A stretch of DNA of 64,000 nucleotides. Source: Actinosynnema sp. ALI-1.44. Its GTDB lineage: Bacteria > Actinomycetota > Actinomycetes > Mycobacteriales > Pseudonocardiaceae. Positions 47,875 through 55,157 of the stretch are shown here, piece after piece (the first letter of the stretch is position 1; each line of letters starts with the position of its first letter). The position numbers and the translations under genes were made by a program. Under the pieces are notes generated by a model. That model was given only the letters and a program-made list of their open reading frames with translations, was not told the DNA's origin and made no database searches. The stretch lies in contig NZ_MTQO01000050.1 of NCBI RefSeq assembly GCF_001984155.1, positions 186,001 through 250,000 on the forward strand. The letters run 5' to 3'.

Positions 47875-49254
47875 CTACTTGGCCTCGACCGGCTCCGCCT
47901 CGACGACCTCGGGTGCGTCCTCCTCGGCCGGGGAGGCCGGGCCGAACAGCGCGTCGAGGTCGATGGAGTTGCCGCTGGCGTCGGTCACCGTGGCCTGGCG
48001 CACGATGGAAGCCAGTGCCTTGCCGCGGCGCACGTCGGCGAAGATGGCGCCGAGCTGGCCGGACTGCTGGGCCCGCTGGACGTACTCGTCCGGGCTGACC
48101 CCGAAGCGCTGGGCCTGGTAGATGATCCGCTCGGTGAGCTCCTGGTCGGACACGGAGAGGTTCTCCGCGTCGGCGACCGAGTCGAGCACCAGCTGGGTCT
48201 TGACGGCCTTCTCGGACTCGCTGCGGACGTCGGCGTCGAACTCCTCGCGCGTCTGGCCCTGCGACTCGAGGTACTCGTTGAACTTGGCGTCGTCGTGGTC
48301 GAACGCGTGCACGGCGTCGTGCGCGCGCATCTCGACCTCGGCGCCGACCACGCTCTCCGGCAGCGGGACCTCGGTGGTCTCCAGCAGCGCCTCGAGGACC
48401 TTGTCGCGGGCCTGGACACCCTGCTGCATCTTCTTGGCCATCGAGACGCGCTCACGGAGGTTGTCACGCAGCTCGTCGATGGTGTCGAACTCGCTGGCCA
48501 TCTGCGCGAACTCGTCGTCGGCGTCGGGCAGCTCGCGGACCTTGACCGACTGGACGGTGACGGAGATCTCGGCGTCCTTGCCGGCGAACTCGCCCGCGAC
48601 CAGCTTGGAGACGAACGTCTTGGTCTCGCCGGCCTCGGAGCCGATGATGGCCTCGTCGATGCCTTCGATCAGCTCGCCGGAGCCGATCTGGTACGACAGG
48701 CCGGTGGTGGCGGCCTCCGTGACCTCCTGGCCGTCGACGGTGGCGGAGAGGTCGATGGAGACGAAGTCGCCGTCCTCGGCGGGGCGGTTGGCCCCGGTGA
48801 GGGTGCCGAACCGGGCGCGCAGCTCGTCGAGCTGGCGGTCGACCTCCTCGTCGTCGATCTCGATGTCGTCGACGCTGACGGAGAGCTCACCGAAAGCCGG
48901 GATGGTGATCTCCGGGCGGACGTCGACCTCGACGGTGAAGGCCAGGTGGTCGCCGTCCTCGATCTTGGTGACCTCGATGTCGGGGCGGCCGAGGGTGCGG
49001 ACCTCCTCGGCGTTGACGGCTTCCATGTACTTGGCCGGGATGGCTTCGTTGACGACCTCGTCCAGCACGACACCGCGACCGAGGCGGTTCTCCAGCACCT
49101 TCGCGGGCGCCTTGCCCGGACGGAAACCAGGGATGCGCACCTGCTGGGCAAGCTTGCGGTATGCGCGGTCGAAGTTCGGCTTGAGCTCGTCGAACGGCAC
49201 CTCGACGTTGATCCGGACCCTTGTCGGGCTCAGGTGCTCGACGGTGCTCTTCAA
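47875..49254 (-). CDS. tig: Trigger factor (peptidyl-prolyl isomerase chaperone)
   Basis: 459 residues. Ribosome-binding N-terminus with the signature GFRPGKAP, FKBP-type PPIase middle (RPAEDGDFVSIDLSA) and a helical C-terminal chaperone domain, ending in a Glu/Pro/Val tail. The start is a rare TTG at 49254 (then KSTVEHLSPTRVRI). It is fixed by GAGGAG seven bases upstream and by the family's conserved first residues. Upstream of clpP1 as in M. tuberculosis. Confidence 0.96.
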   Translation of the reverse strand: MKSTVEHLSPTRVRINVEVPFDELKPNFDRAYRKLAQQVRIPGFRPGKAPAKVLENRLGRGVVLDEVVNEAIPAKYMEAVNAEEVRTLGRPDIEVTKIEDGDHLAFTVEVDVRPEITIPAFGELSVSVDDIEIDDEEVDRQLDELRARFGTLTGANRPAEDGDFVSIDLSATVDGQEVTEAATTGLSYQIGSGELIEGIDEAIIGSEAGETKTFVSKLVAGEFAGKDAEISVTVQSVKVRELPDADDEFAQMASEFDTIDELRDNLRERVSMAKKMQQGVQARDKVLEALLETTEVPLPESVVGAEVEMRAHDAVHAFDHDDAKFNEYLESQGQTREEFDADVRSESEKAVKTQLVLDSVADAENLSVSDQELTERIIYQAQRFGVSPDEYVQRAQQSGQLGAIFADVRRGKALASIVRQATVTDASGNSIDLDALFGPASPAEEDAPEVVEAEPVEAK

Positions 49255-49376
49255 CGTAAGACTCCTCGTGCGAAATGGCATGTGGGAACACCCGAGCCGA
49301 AAAAACAAGCCGGGAGTTACCAGAGAAGTCTAGGCGAGGTGTGCGGGTCGGACGGGCGGGGGTGGATACTGGCCGG

Positions 49377-49865
49377 ATGCGGGTGGCGATCCTGATCGGC
49401 CTGCAAGCCTCGGGAAAGACGAGTTTCCACCGGGAACACCTGGCGGGAACCCACGATCACGTGAGCAAGGACAACTTCCCGAAAGCCCGCAACCGGCAGA
49501 AACGCCAACTGAGGCTGATCGACGAAGCCCTCACGGCAGGCAGAAGCGTGGCAGTGGACAACACCAACCCCTCACCGGCCGAATGGGCACCCCTCATCGC
49601 ACTGGCCCACTCGTTCGGCGCCCCGGCCGTCGCCTACTGGTTCCCGGTGGACGTCGAAGCCTCCATCGCCCGCAACGCCGCACGGGCCGACCCGGTACCC
49701 GACGTCGGCCTGTTCACCACCCTGCGCCTGATCCGGCAGCCGACCTTGGCCGACGGCTTCGACGAGGTGTACTCGGTGACGATCAACGCCACGGGCGGCT
49801 TCGATGTGACTCAAGACACGCAAGCTCGTGAAGAGCGACCGGCTGGTGACACCACACAGACCTGA
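49377..49865 (+). CDS. P-loop kinase (AAA/polynucleotide-kinase-like)
   Basis: 162 residues. Walker A as GLQASGKTSF, then HVSKDNFPKARNR, VDNTNPSPAEWAPLI and a lid region RNAARADPVPDVGL. This is the layout of small stand-alone kinases related to the T4 polynucleotide kinase N-domain. The substrate is unknown; RNA/DNA 5'-OH or a small molecule are both possible. No ribosome-binding site precedes ATG 49377; a GATACT element six bases upstream suggests a leaderless transcript. Confidence 0.75.
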   Translation: MRVAILIGLQASGKTSFHREHLAGTHDHVSKDNFPKARNRQKRQLRLIDEALTAGRSVAVDNTNPSPAEWAPLIALAHSFGAPAVAYWFPVDVEASIARNAARADPVPDVGLFTTLRLIRQPTLADGFDEVYSVTINATGGFDVTQDTQAREERPAGDTTQT

Positions 49866-50038
49866 CGTCCGGCCTTGTTCAGCGCCATGGGGTGAACGGT
49901 CCATTACGCAGTCCACTCGCTACGCGACTTCCCTGGTCGCAGATGTGGTCCGAGGCGAGCAGCCCGGTCAGTCGAGTTTCGCGACTGCCGAGGTGCACTC
50001 TGTGGCGCTGATTTCGATCCATACAGGCAGGGAGGCTC

Positions 50039-50734
50039 ATGGTGAGCGAGCGAATCTGGCTCGACGTGCCGTTCGGGGAGAAGGAGGAAGCCAAGTCCGC
50101 GGGCGCCCGGTGGGACCCGTCGGCCAAGCGGTGGTACGCCCCGCACGCAGGCATGACGGCCCTGAACCGCTGGACGGCGCTGCCCGAGATACCCGCACTG
50201 CTGCCGGGCGAAGACCGGACTTTCGGGGCGGGGCTGCACGTCGACCTGGTTCCCAGTTCCTGCTGGTTCACCAATGTTCGTTACTGCATCGCCCCACGTG
50301 ATTGGGAACGGCTGCGCCGCACGCTCACGAGCAGGGCGAACCACCGATGCGAAATCTGCGGGCGTGCGGAAGACCGCGAAGCCCAACGTTGGCTGGAAGC
50401 CCACGAACGCTGGTCCTACGACTCGGCCACGTGGACACAGAAGCTGGTCAGACTGATCTGCCTGTGCACGGACTGCCATCGCACGACGCACTTCGGCCTC
50501 GCGCAGATCAAAGGCCATGCCGATGCCGCGTTCAAGCATCTGTGCGCGGTCACAGGAATGACCGACTCCCAAGCGCGACAACACATCGACCGCGCCTTCG
50601 CGATCTGGCGGGACCGCTCAACGCAGAACTGGCACCTCGACCTGAGCATGATCACGAACGCGGGCATCACCCTCGCAACGCCTCCTGCCGCCAACCAGCG
50701 CCCTGGGATAGCAGAAACCCGCCTACGGCGATGA
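50039..50734 (+). CDS. DUF5710 + HNH-type zinc-finger nuclease-like protein
   Basis: 231 residues. The first 45 match the DUF5710 pattern (IWLDVPFGEKEEAKSAGARWD, then KRWYAP), a module I know from plasmid primases and mobile-element proteins. The second half carries an HNH-like zinc site: CEICG, the EAHERW histidine, then CLCTDCHRTTH. GGAGG is three bases from ATG 50039 and six from GTG 50042; either may be used. Sits just before the tRNA-Pro gene in a mosaic zone. Nuclease activity is inference. Confidence 0.7.
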   Translation: MVSERIWLDVPFGEKEEAKSAGARWDPSAKRWYAPHAGMTALNRWTALPEIPALLPGEDRTFGAGLHVDLVPSSCWFTNVRYCIAPRDWERLRRTLTSRANHRCEICGRAEDREAQRWLEAHERWSYDSATWTQKLVRLICLCTDCHRTTHFGLAQIKGHADAAFKHLCAVTGMTDSQARQHIDRAFAIWRDRSTQNWHLDLSMITNAGITLATPPAANQRPGIAETRLRR

Positions 50735-50808
50735 GCACCTCATCGAGCCCGGCACGCACAGTGATCTACCTCACATCAACACAGCGGGTCAAAAACTCCA
50801 AGCCTCGC

Positions 50809-50830
50809 AGGCGTGCCGGGCGGCACGCCT
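50809..50830 (+). terminator. Hairpin after the HNH gene
   Basis: Perfect 9-bp stem, AGGCGTGCC with its complement, around GGGC, about 75 bases after the stop. Confidence 0.6.
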
Positions 50831-50896
50831 GAAACCGTCCAAGCGGAGTGTCACCGAGCACCTGACCAACCGCACACCTCGCCAGGACAACAAAAT

Positions 50897-50921
50897 GGGG
50901 CACCACCAGCGGTGATGCCCC
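50897..50921 (-). terminator. tRNA-Pro terminator
   Basis: 11-bp stem (one G-U) with loop GCT on the minus strand, beginning six bases after the tRNA and followed by ATTTTGTTG: a canonical intrinsic terminator. Confidence 0.85.
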
Positions 50922-50926
50922 GACTG

Positions 50927-51000
50927 TCGGGATGACAGGATTTGAACCTGCGACCCTCCGCTCCCAAAGCGGATGCGCTACCAAGCTGCGCTACATCCCG
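50927..51000 (-). tRNA. tRNA-Pro (anticodon UGG)
   Basis: 74-nt cloverleaf on the minus strand: acceptor CGGGATG/CATCCCG with discriminator A, D-arm GCGCAGCTTGGTAGCGC, anticodon loop TTTGGGA (UGG), T-loop GGTTCAAATCC. CCA is not encoded. Confidence 0.97.
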
Positions 51001-51090
51001 GTACTTCACGACCCCTGATTGCCGGGCCCTGCGTACGTAGCTTAGCGGGACCCGCTACTCTTATTCCGCACCCACCCCCGGTGGGCGCAC

Positions 51091-51164
51091 GCGGGTGTAG
51101 CTCAATGGCAGAGCCCCAGCCTTCCAAGCTGGTCATGCGGGTTCGATTCCCGTCACCCGCTCCA
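51091..51164 (+). tRNA. tRNA-Gly (anticodon UCC), CCA encoded
   Basis: Acceptor GCGGGTG/CACCCGC, D-arm GCTCAATGGCAGAGC, anticodon loop CTTCCAA (UCC), T-arm GGGTTCGATTCCC; the 3' CCA is encoded at 51162-51164. Divergent from the tRNA-Pro gene. Confidence 0.97.
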
Positions 51165-51445
51165 CCTTCCTCCGAGCTGGTCAGGGCCCTACGGTCCCCC
51201 TCCTCCGAGGCTCTGCGAGCCCTTATTCGCCCTACATACTGGCCTGGCCGCGGTCGCCCACCTCTGGTCGATCCGCCCGCGATGTCCTGCACGCGCTCCT
51301 CATGAGCGTGAAGGTGGATCGGCACGGTCCGGCCATCAGCTCGCTGAGCGTCGCGCCCGTTCAGCGGCGACGGCACTGCCTCAAGTCGTGCAGATATAGC
51401 CCACGGGTGGCTGCCGTTCCGCCGGGCTTGGTTCCGAATGTCCAC
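51165..51445. other. Gap between tRNA-Gly and the small XRE gene
   Basis: No gene recognised. I looked for a second copy of the tRNA-Gly 3' end that would mark an integrated element and saw none. Only short repeats of CCTCCGAG are present. Confidence 0.4.
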
Positions 51446-51757
51446 TCAGGAATCGTGAACCTGCGGTTCGACACCCTCCCCATCCTGCTTGTCGCGAGTC
51501 CGGCGAGGCTGCCACGCCTTGTCCACGGTCTCCCGGAGTACAGCCTGTTTCGAGTCAGGAACCTTGTACAGGTCGAGCATCATGCCCAGCTCGTCCGGCC
51601 AGGGCAGTTGTCCCTGTTCGATCCTGTGAATCTTGCTTGCCGATCCGCCAAGCTGTTCGCCGACCTTTTCCTGTGTCAGTCCGGAGTTCTCACGCAGTTG
51701 GCGGAGCTGCCTTGCCAACGCCAGGCCATCAGCAGTCGGCTTCCACGGTCCCCTCAT
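51446..51757 (-). CDS. Short XRE-family helix-turn-helix protein
   Basis: 103 residues: an N-terminal HTH (ALARQLRQLRENSGLTQEKVGEQLG, then SKIHRIEQGQ) and a short helical piece ending MMLDLYKVPDSKQAVL. The long actinobacterial XRE proteins continue here with a DUF5753 domain; this one stops after a polar tail. It may be a truncated member or a stand-alone short regulator. Last gene of a four-gene minus-strand cluster, with a 4-bp overlap to the gene before it. Confidence 0.7.
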   Translation of the reverse strand: MRGPWKPTADGLALARQLRQLRENSGLTQEKVGEQLGGSASKIHRIEQGQLPWPDELGMMLDLYKVPDSKQAVLRETVDKAWQPRRTRDKQDGEGVEPQVHDS

Positions 51758-51978
51758 GACAACCTCCGCAAGCTGTTCGTGAACGCGTCCAATGCCCTGA
51801 GCTCTGAGCCCAACTCGCCGTACAGCTCAGACAATTGCTCGATCACTGCCGCCCGGCAGCGCAGGTGCAGGGCCTCTTCCCAAGCGGCAGCAGCGTTGTT
51901 GTGGTCCGTGTTGGCGAGCACCGCGAACCGCGCCGCTTGACACCGCAACGACCGCACCACCTCTACGGGCGCTGTCAT
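51754..51978 (-). CDS. Small hypothetical protein (74 aa)
   Basis: All-helical, rich in Ala/Leu/Arg (VVRSLRCQAARFAVLA...LHLRCRAAVIEQLSELYGELGSEL). Not recognised. It overlaps the previous gene by one base (TGATG) and the XRE gene by four, so it belongs to the same mRNA. Two cysteines sit in similar LRC contexts. Confidence 0.6.
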   Translation of the reverse strand: MTAPVEVVRSLRCQAARFAVLANTDHNNAAAAWEEALHLRCRAAVIEQLSELYGELGSELRALDAFTNSLRRLS

Positions 51979-52199
51979 CACACCCGCTCCTGACATATCG
52001 CCGCAAGCTCCCGCGCGGCCTCAGCGAGATCCACCAAGAAGGCCGCGAACTCCGCGCGCTTCTCACGATCCGTCGGCGGCACGAGCGTGAGCGAGTAGGA
52101 CGCGTCCGCCAAGAACAACCGGACCGGACCCCATTCGTCCTGCGGGTGCAGGATCACCCGCGTGTCAGACCCAACCTGCCACTCAGTTCCTGCAGTCAT
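51978..52199 (-). CDS. Small hypothetical protein (73 aa)
   Basis: N-terminal beta-rich part (WQVGSDTRVILHPQDEWGPVRLFL) and a C-terminal helix (REKRAEFAAFLVDLAEAARELAAI). Not recognised. AAGGCGG inside the end of the preceding 40-codon ORF serves as ribosome-binding site, one base after its stop codon. Seems co-translated with its neighbours. Confidence 0.6.
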   Translation of the reverse strand: MTAGTEWQVGSDTRVILHPQDEWGPVRLFLADASYSLTLVPPTDREKRAEFAAFLVDLAEAARELAAICQERV

Positions 52200-52200
52200 C

Positions 52201-52323
52201 TCAAGCCGCCTTCGTCTCGCCAGCGGACTGGTTGACCGAGCAGGCACCGCAGCTTGTGGCCAGACCGGTATGCGCACGGTCCTCTTGAGACTGATTGATA
52301 CGAATCACGACGTAGACGCTCAT
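52201..52323 (-). CDS. 40-residue Cys-containing small protein
   Basis: Unannotatable by homology. It begins MSVYVVIRINQ, has a CxxC-type TSCGACS near residue 30 and ends SAGETKAA. AAGGGAGG lies seven bases before the ATG, the best ribosome-binding site in this region, and the next gene starts one base after its stop. First gene of the cluster, divergent from the XRE-TPR regulator. Could be a metal- or redox-active peptide, a signalling peptide precursor or a leader peptide. Confidence 0.55.
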   Translation of the reverse strand: MSVYVVIRINQSQEDRAHTGLATSCGACSVNQSAGETKAA

Positions 52324-52419
52324 CGCCGGGCCTCCCTTCATGCATTCGTCAGACACGAGTCACCCTGTACCGATCAGCATCGGCGCTAGGCTGAGGGAAG
52401 ACGACGATATGAGCGAGAC

Positions 52420-52434
52420 GCGCATGACATGCGC
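52420..52434 (+). promoter_or_regulatory. Palindromic candidate operator before the XRE-TPR gene
   Basis: GCGCATG and CATGCGC around a central A: a perfect 15-nt palindrome, 23 bases before the GTG start of the regulator. Fits self-binding by an HTH dimer and control of the divergent tiny-gene cluster. Confidence 0.5.
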
Positions 52435-52457
52435 ATAAGGAATCGGAGTTGGTCTTG

Positions 52458-53666
52458 GTGGAGGCGTTCGGGGAGGCGCTCAAAGCGCTCCGCACCCGTG
52501 CCCATATAAGCCAGAGCGAGCTCGCTCAAGCCGCTCTGTGGAGTCAGAGTCAGATCAGCCGGGCCGAGGGCGGGCAGTTCCTCCCCGATCTAGCCATGGT
52601 CGAGCGTATCGACGAGGTGCTCCAAGGCCAAGGCCGTCTCACCCAAGCCTTCCACGCCGCCCGCGAACCGCAGCCCAGCTCTCTAGTCGTCGCCAACGGC
52701 AGCGATCCGTGGGATGTCAGCGAGCTACTCCGCAGGATGCGCCGCACGGACGTCGGCAAGGAAACCGTCGAGCAGCTTGAGGTCGTGGTTGAGCAGCTTT
52801 GCTGCGAGTACGCCTGGCGGGATCCCGAGGAGTTGCGCAGCGACGCCAAGAGCTGGTTGCAGTACGTATCCCAGTTGCTCGAAGGCCCCGTGACACTGCG
52901 GGACCACCGCGATCTACTCGTGAGCGCCGGGTGGCTGACCCTCCTCATCGGATGCCTCGATTACGACCTTGGCCGCGTCCGCCAGGCCGAGCTGACCCGC
53001 GTTGCCGCCCAGAGTCTCGGCAAGGAAACCGGCCACGGCGAGATCGTTGCCTGGTCGTTCGAGCTCAGCGCCTGGTTTGCCCTCACCCAGGGTCGCCTCC
53101 GCTCAGTCGGCGAGTACGCCGAGGCAGGCACGAGGTCAGCGCCCAACGCATCGGTAGCCGTGCAGCTCGCAGCCCAGGCCGCCAAGGCTCAAGCCCGCAT
53201 GAACAACAAACAGAGCGTTCAAAGCGCCCTGGACCACGGCTACCGCCTACTTGCCAAGCACGAGCACCCCACGCGACCGGAGAACCACTTCGTCATCGAC
53301 CCGAACAAGTGGGACTTCTACGCGATGGACTGCTACTGGATGGTCGGCGACAACAAGCGAGCCGCGGAACACGCCCACGAGGTGATCCGCCTTTCTCAAC
53401 GGCCAGACGGCACCGAGAAGAGCCCCATGCGCGCCAGCGAAGCGCGCTTCGTCCTCGCCGTCATAGCTGCCCGAACCGGCGACATCGACGCCGCTGCGGA
53501 GTGGACTAGGACTGCCCTGGCGATCAGCCGCAAGTCCATGGGCACACTCTCCATGGTCGTAGAGGACATTATCGGCGAGATTCACCATGCATATCCGAAC
53601 GACCCCGGCGCCCGAGCCATCATCGACGAAGTCCGCACGACTCGAAAATCATTTCCCAACGCGTGA
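52458..53666 (+). CDS. XRE-family regulator with TPR-like C-terminal domain
   Basis: 402 residues. N-terminal HTH (LKALRTRAHISQSELAQAALWSQSQISRAEGG), then about 300 residues of helical repeats (GRVRQAELTRVAAQSLGKE, AWFALTQGRLRSVGEYAEAG, MVGDNKRAAEHAHEVIRLSQ) resembling tetratricopeptide repeats of Rap/Rgg-type peptide-sensing regulators. GTG 52458 has GGAG nine bases upstream. Divergent from the small-ORF cluster that opens with a 40-residue peptide gene. Confidence 0.82.
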   Translation: MEAFGEALKALRTRAHISQSELAQAALWSQSQISRAEGGQFLPDLAMVERIDEVLQGQGRLTQAFHAAREPQPSSLVVANGSDPWDVSELLRRMRRTDVGKETVEQLEVVVEQLCCEYAWRDPEELRSDAKSWLQYVSQLLEGPVTLRDHRDLLVSAGWLTLLIGCLDYDLGRVRQAELTRVAAQSLGKETGHGEIVAWSFELSAWFALTQGRLRSVGEYAEAGTRSAPNASVAVQLAAQAAKAQARMNNKQSVQSALDHGYRLLAKHEHPTRPENHFVIDPNKWDFYAMDCYWMVGDNKRAAEHAHEVIRLSQRPDGTEKSPMRASEARFVLAVIAARTGDIDAAAEWTRTALAISRKSMGTLSMVVEDIIGEIHHAYPNDPGARAIIDEVRTTRKSFPNA

Positions 53667-54114
53667 ACACCAGGCCGCTTGCGCATGGCTGTACACCCAA
53701 TCGCAAGGCTAACGTCACAGAGGTGACCTCCACGCTCTACGTCGCCGCAGGTGGCGGAGGGGCCCCGGAATGGACGGCGAACTCTCCGAACAACAGGTAG
53801 TCGAGCGATGCGATACCCTAACACCGCGAAGTATTGCCAGCGGCATCTTCGATTGGCATCCATCTGAGGCTACCGGGTTGCTAACAGCCGCAGCGCAGGG
53901 CTACAGGGGCCGAGTCGAAATCCGAGATGCAGGAAGCCTGCCTGAACACCACTCGGGGAACAGTCAGGACCCAGCGCCGCGTGTGTGGCACGGGTTCATC
54001 CGGTGAGCCGCCTGGTGGATGCGTTCCGATTGATGAGTTGGCCACCGTGACGGGTCGCGCTGACCGTGCCACAGCATCTCATGTGCAGGTCCTGGGACTG
54101 GCAGAATCGTCGGC
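53667..54114. other. Gap holding gene debris
   Basis: Contains the remnant described at 53723-53930; otherwise no frame with recognisable protein. Confidence 0.5.
53723..53930 (+). pseudogene. Decayed DUF1152-like gene remnant
   Basis: GTG 53723 opens TSTLYVAAGGGGAPEW and meets a stop at 53798. In a different frame, 53842-53930 reads IFDWHPSEATGLLTAAAQG followed by YRGRVEIRDAG. These look like the first strand and the C-terminal end of an actinobacterial DUF1152 protein (normally over 300 residues). They now lie within about 200 bp, so most of the gene was deleted and the rest frameshifted. Confidence 0.45.
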
Positions 54115-54498
54115 ATGGGGCAACACGATGGCGGGAAGCCGAACCCGATTTTCAGCATCGAGCAAATCATGGCGCCGCTGGAACGGAACATGGCGCAAGC
54201 TGGCGACTACAGTTTCGAAAGCATCCGACGGATGGGCAACGCCGTTCCCCTGTGGGTCCATAACAACGGCGACCGTCTGCTGGAGCTGTTTCTCGAACCG
54301 ATCGGGCAGGACTACTGGCTGCGACCTGGCGAGTCCGTCGTGGTCACTTCGTACGGTCACTGGGATGACCATCCGTTCGAGACTGTCTATGAACCGGATC
54401 GAATCACTGTCTGGTGTACGTCCTGGTTCGCCACCGTCACCTACCCCAACGGCCAGGAGGTGCCTGAAGCCCACCAGCGGCCGGATGAGGTTCACTGA
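54115..54498 (+). CDS. Hypothetical protein (127 aa)
   Basis: Soluble beta-rich protein with VPLWVHNNGDRLLELFLEP, then YWLRPGESVVVTSYGHWDDHPFETVYEPDRITVWCTSW. The pattern of His, Asp and Cys is reminiscent of a small beta-sandwich or cupredoxin-like domain, but I cannot name the family. GTC/GGCATG context without a good ribosome-binding site. Precedes the NUDIX gene. Confidence 0.6.
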   Translation: MGQHDGGKPNPIFSIEQIMAPLERNMAQAGDYSFESIRRMGNAVPLWVHNNGDRLLELFLEPIGQDYWLRPGESVVVTSYGHWDDHPFETVYEPDRITVWCTSWFATVTYPNGQEVPEAHQRPDEVH

Positions 54499-54594
54499 CC
54501 TCCGACCGTTGTGCCCGTGATCGACGTGCCAACCGGGTCCACATCGGACGATCGCTGATCGATGGGCCCCGTGCACGTGCTGTTGGATGTTCGT

Positions 54595-55134
54595 ATGGCT
54601 GATCTGTCGGCGGATGAAGTGTTGGACATCGTGGACGAGCACGATCAGGTGGTTGGGCAAGCGCCGCGCAAGGATGTGTACGCCCGTAAGTTGCGGCATC
54701 GCTGCGTGTTTGTGCTGGCAAGCGATGCGGGTGGGCGTGTCTTCGTGCATCGCCGCACTGCGCAGAAGCTTGTTTTTCCGTCGCTGTACGACATGTTCGT
54801 GGGCGGGGTGGTCGGGGCCGGTGAGTCCTACGACGAGGCCGCCTTGCGTGAGGCTGAGGAGGAACTGGGCGTGTCGGGGTTGGCTGCGCCTGTACCACTC
54901 TTCAAGTTTCTCTACGAGACGGCGGACCACTCATGGTGGTCCGCTGTCTATGAGGTGCGGTGCACGCTGGCTGTCGATCCGCAGGTCGAGGAAGTCGCCT
55001 GGCATGCTTTTCTCACCGTCGAGGAGTTGGAATCGCGGCTGCCCGAGTGGGCCTGGGTGCCGGACGGCTTGGAGGCGTACCGCCGTCTGCTGGCTTGGCG
55101 AGCCGTGCAGGCCGACCGGCGAACCACTTCCTAG
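54595..55134 (+). CDS. NUDIX hydrolase
   Basis: 179 residues with the Nudix box in GGVVGAGESYDEAALREAEEELGV, preceded by the IPP-isomerase/YfcD-like opening LDIVDEHDQVVGQAPRKDVYARKLRH. Hydrolyses a nucleoside diphosphate linked to another moiety. ATG 54595 is preferred; ATG 54562 would add 11 residues. First gene of a plus-strand run with AAC(3), cyclase and thioesterase. Codons often end in T, unlike the backbone genes. Confidence 0.88.
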   Translation: MADLSADEVLDIVDEHDQVVGQAPRKDVYARKLRHRCVFVLASDAGGRVFVHRRTAQKLVFPSLYDMFVGGVVGAGESYDEAALREAEEELGVSGLAAPVPLFKFLYETADHSWWSAVYEVRCTLAVDPQVEEVAWHAFLTVEELESRLPEWAWVPDGLEAYRRLLAWRAVQADRRTTS

Positions 55135-55157
55135 CCGGTCACCAGAAGGTTGTTCGC

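Noticed and set aside
51091-51445. Attachment-site duplication of the tRNA-Gly 3' end
   Set aside because: No second copy of the T-arm/acceptor sequence was found in the following kilobases and no integrase gene is present.
50978-51445. Minus-strand 155-codon frame across tRNA-Gly
   Set aside because: It runs through the tRNA gene; a typical artefact of tRNA antisense.
53582-53863. Minus-strand 93-codon frame after the XRE-TPR gene
   Set aside because: No ribosome-binding site or recognisable domain, and it overlaps the DUF1152-like debris on the other strand.
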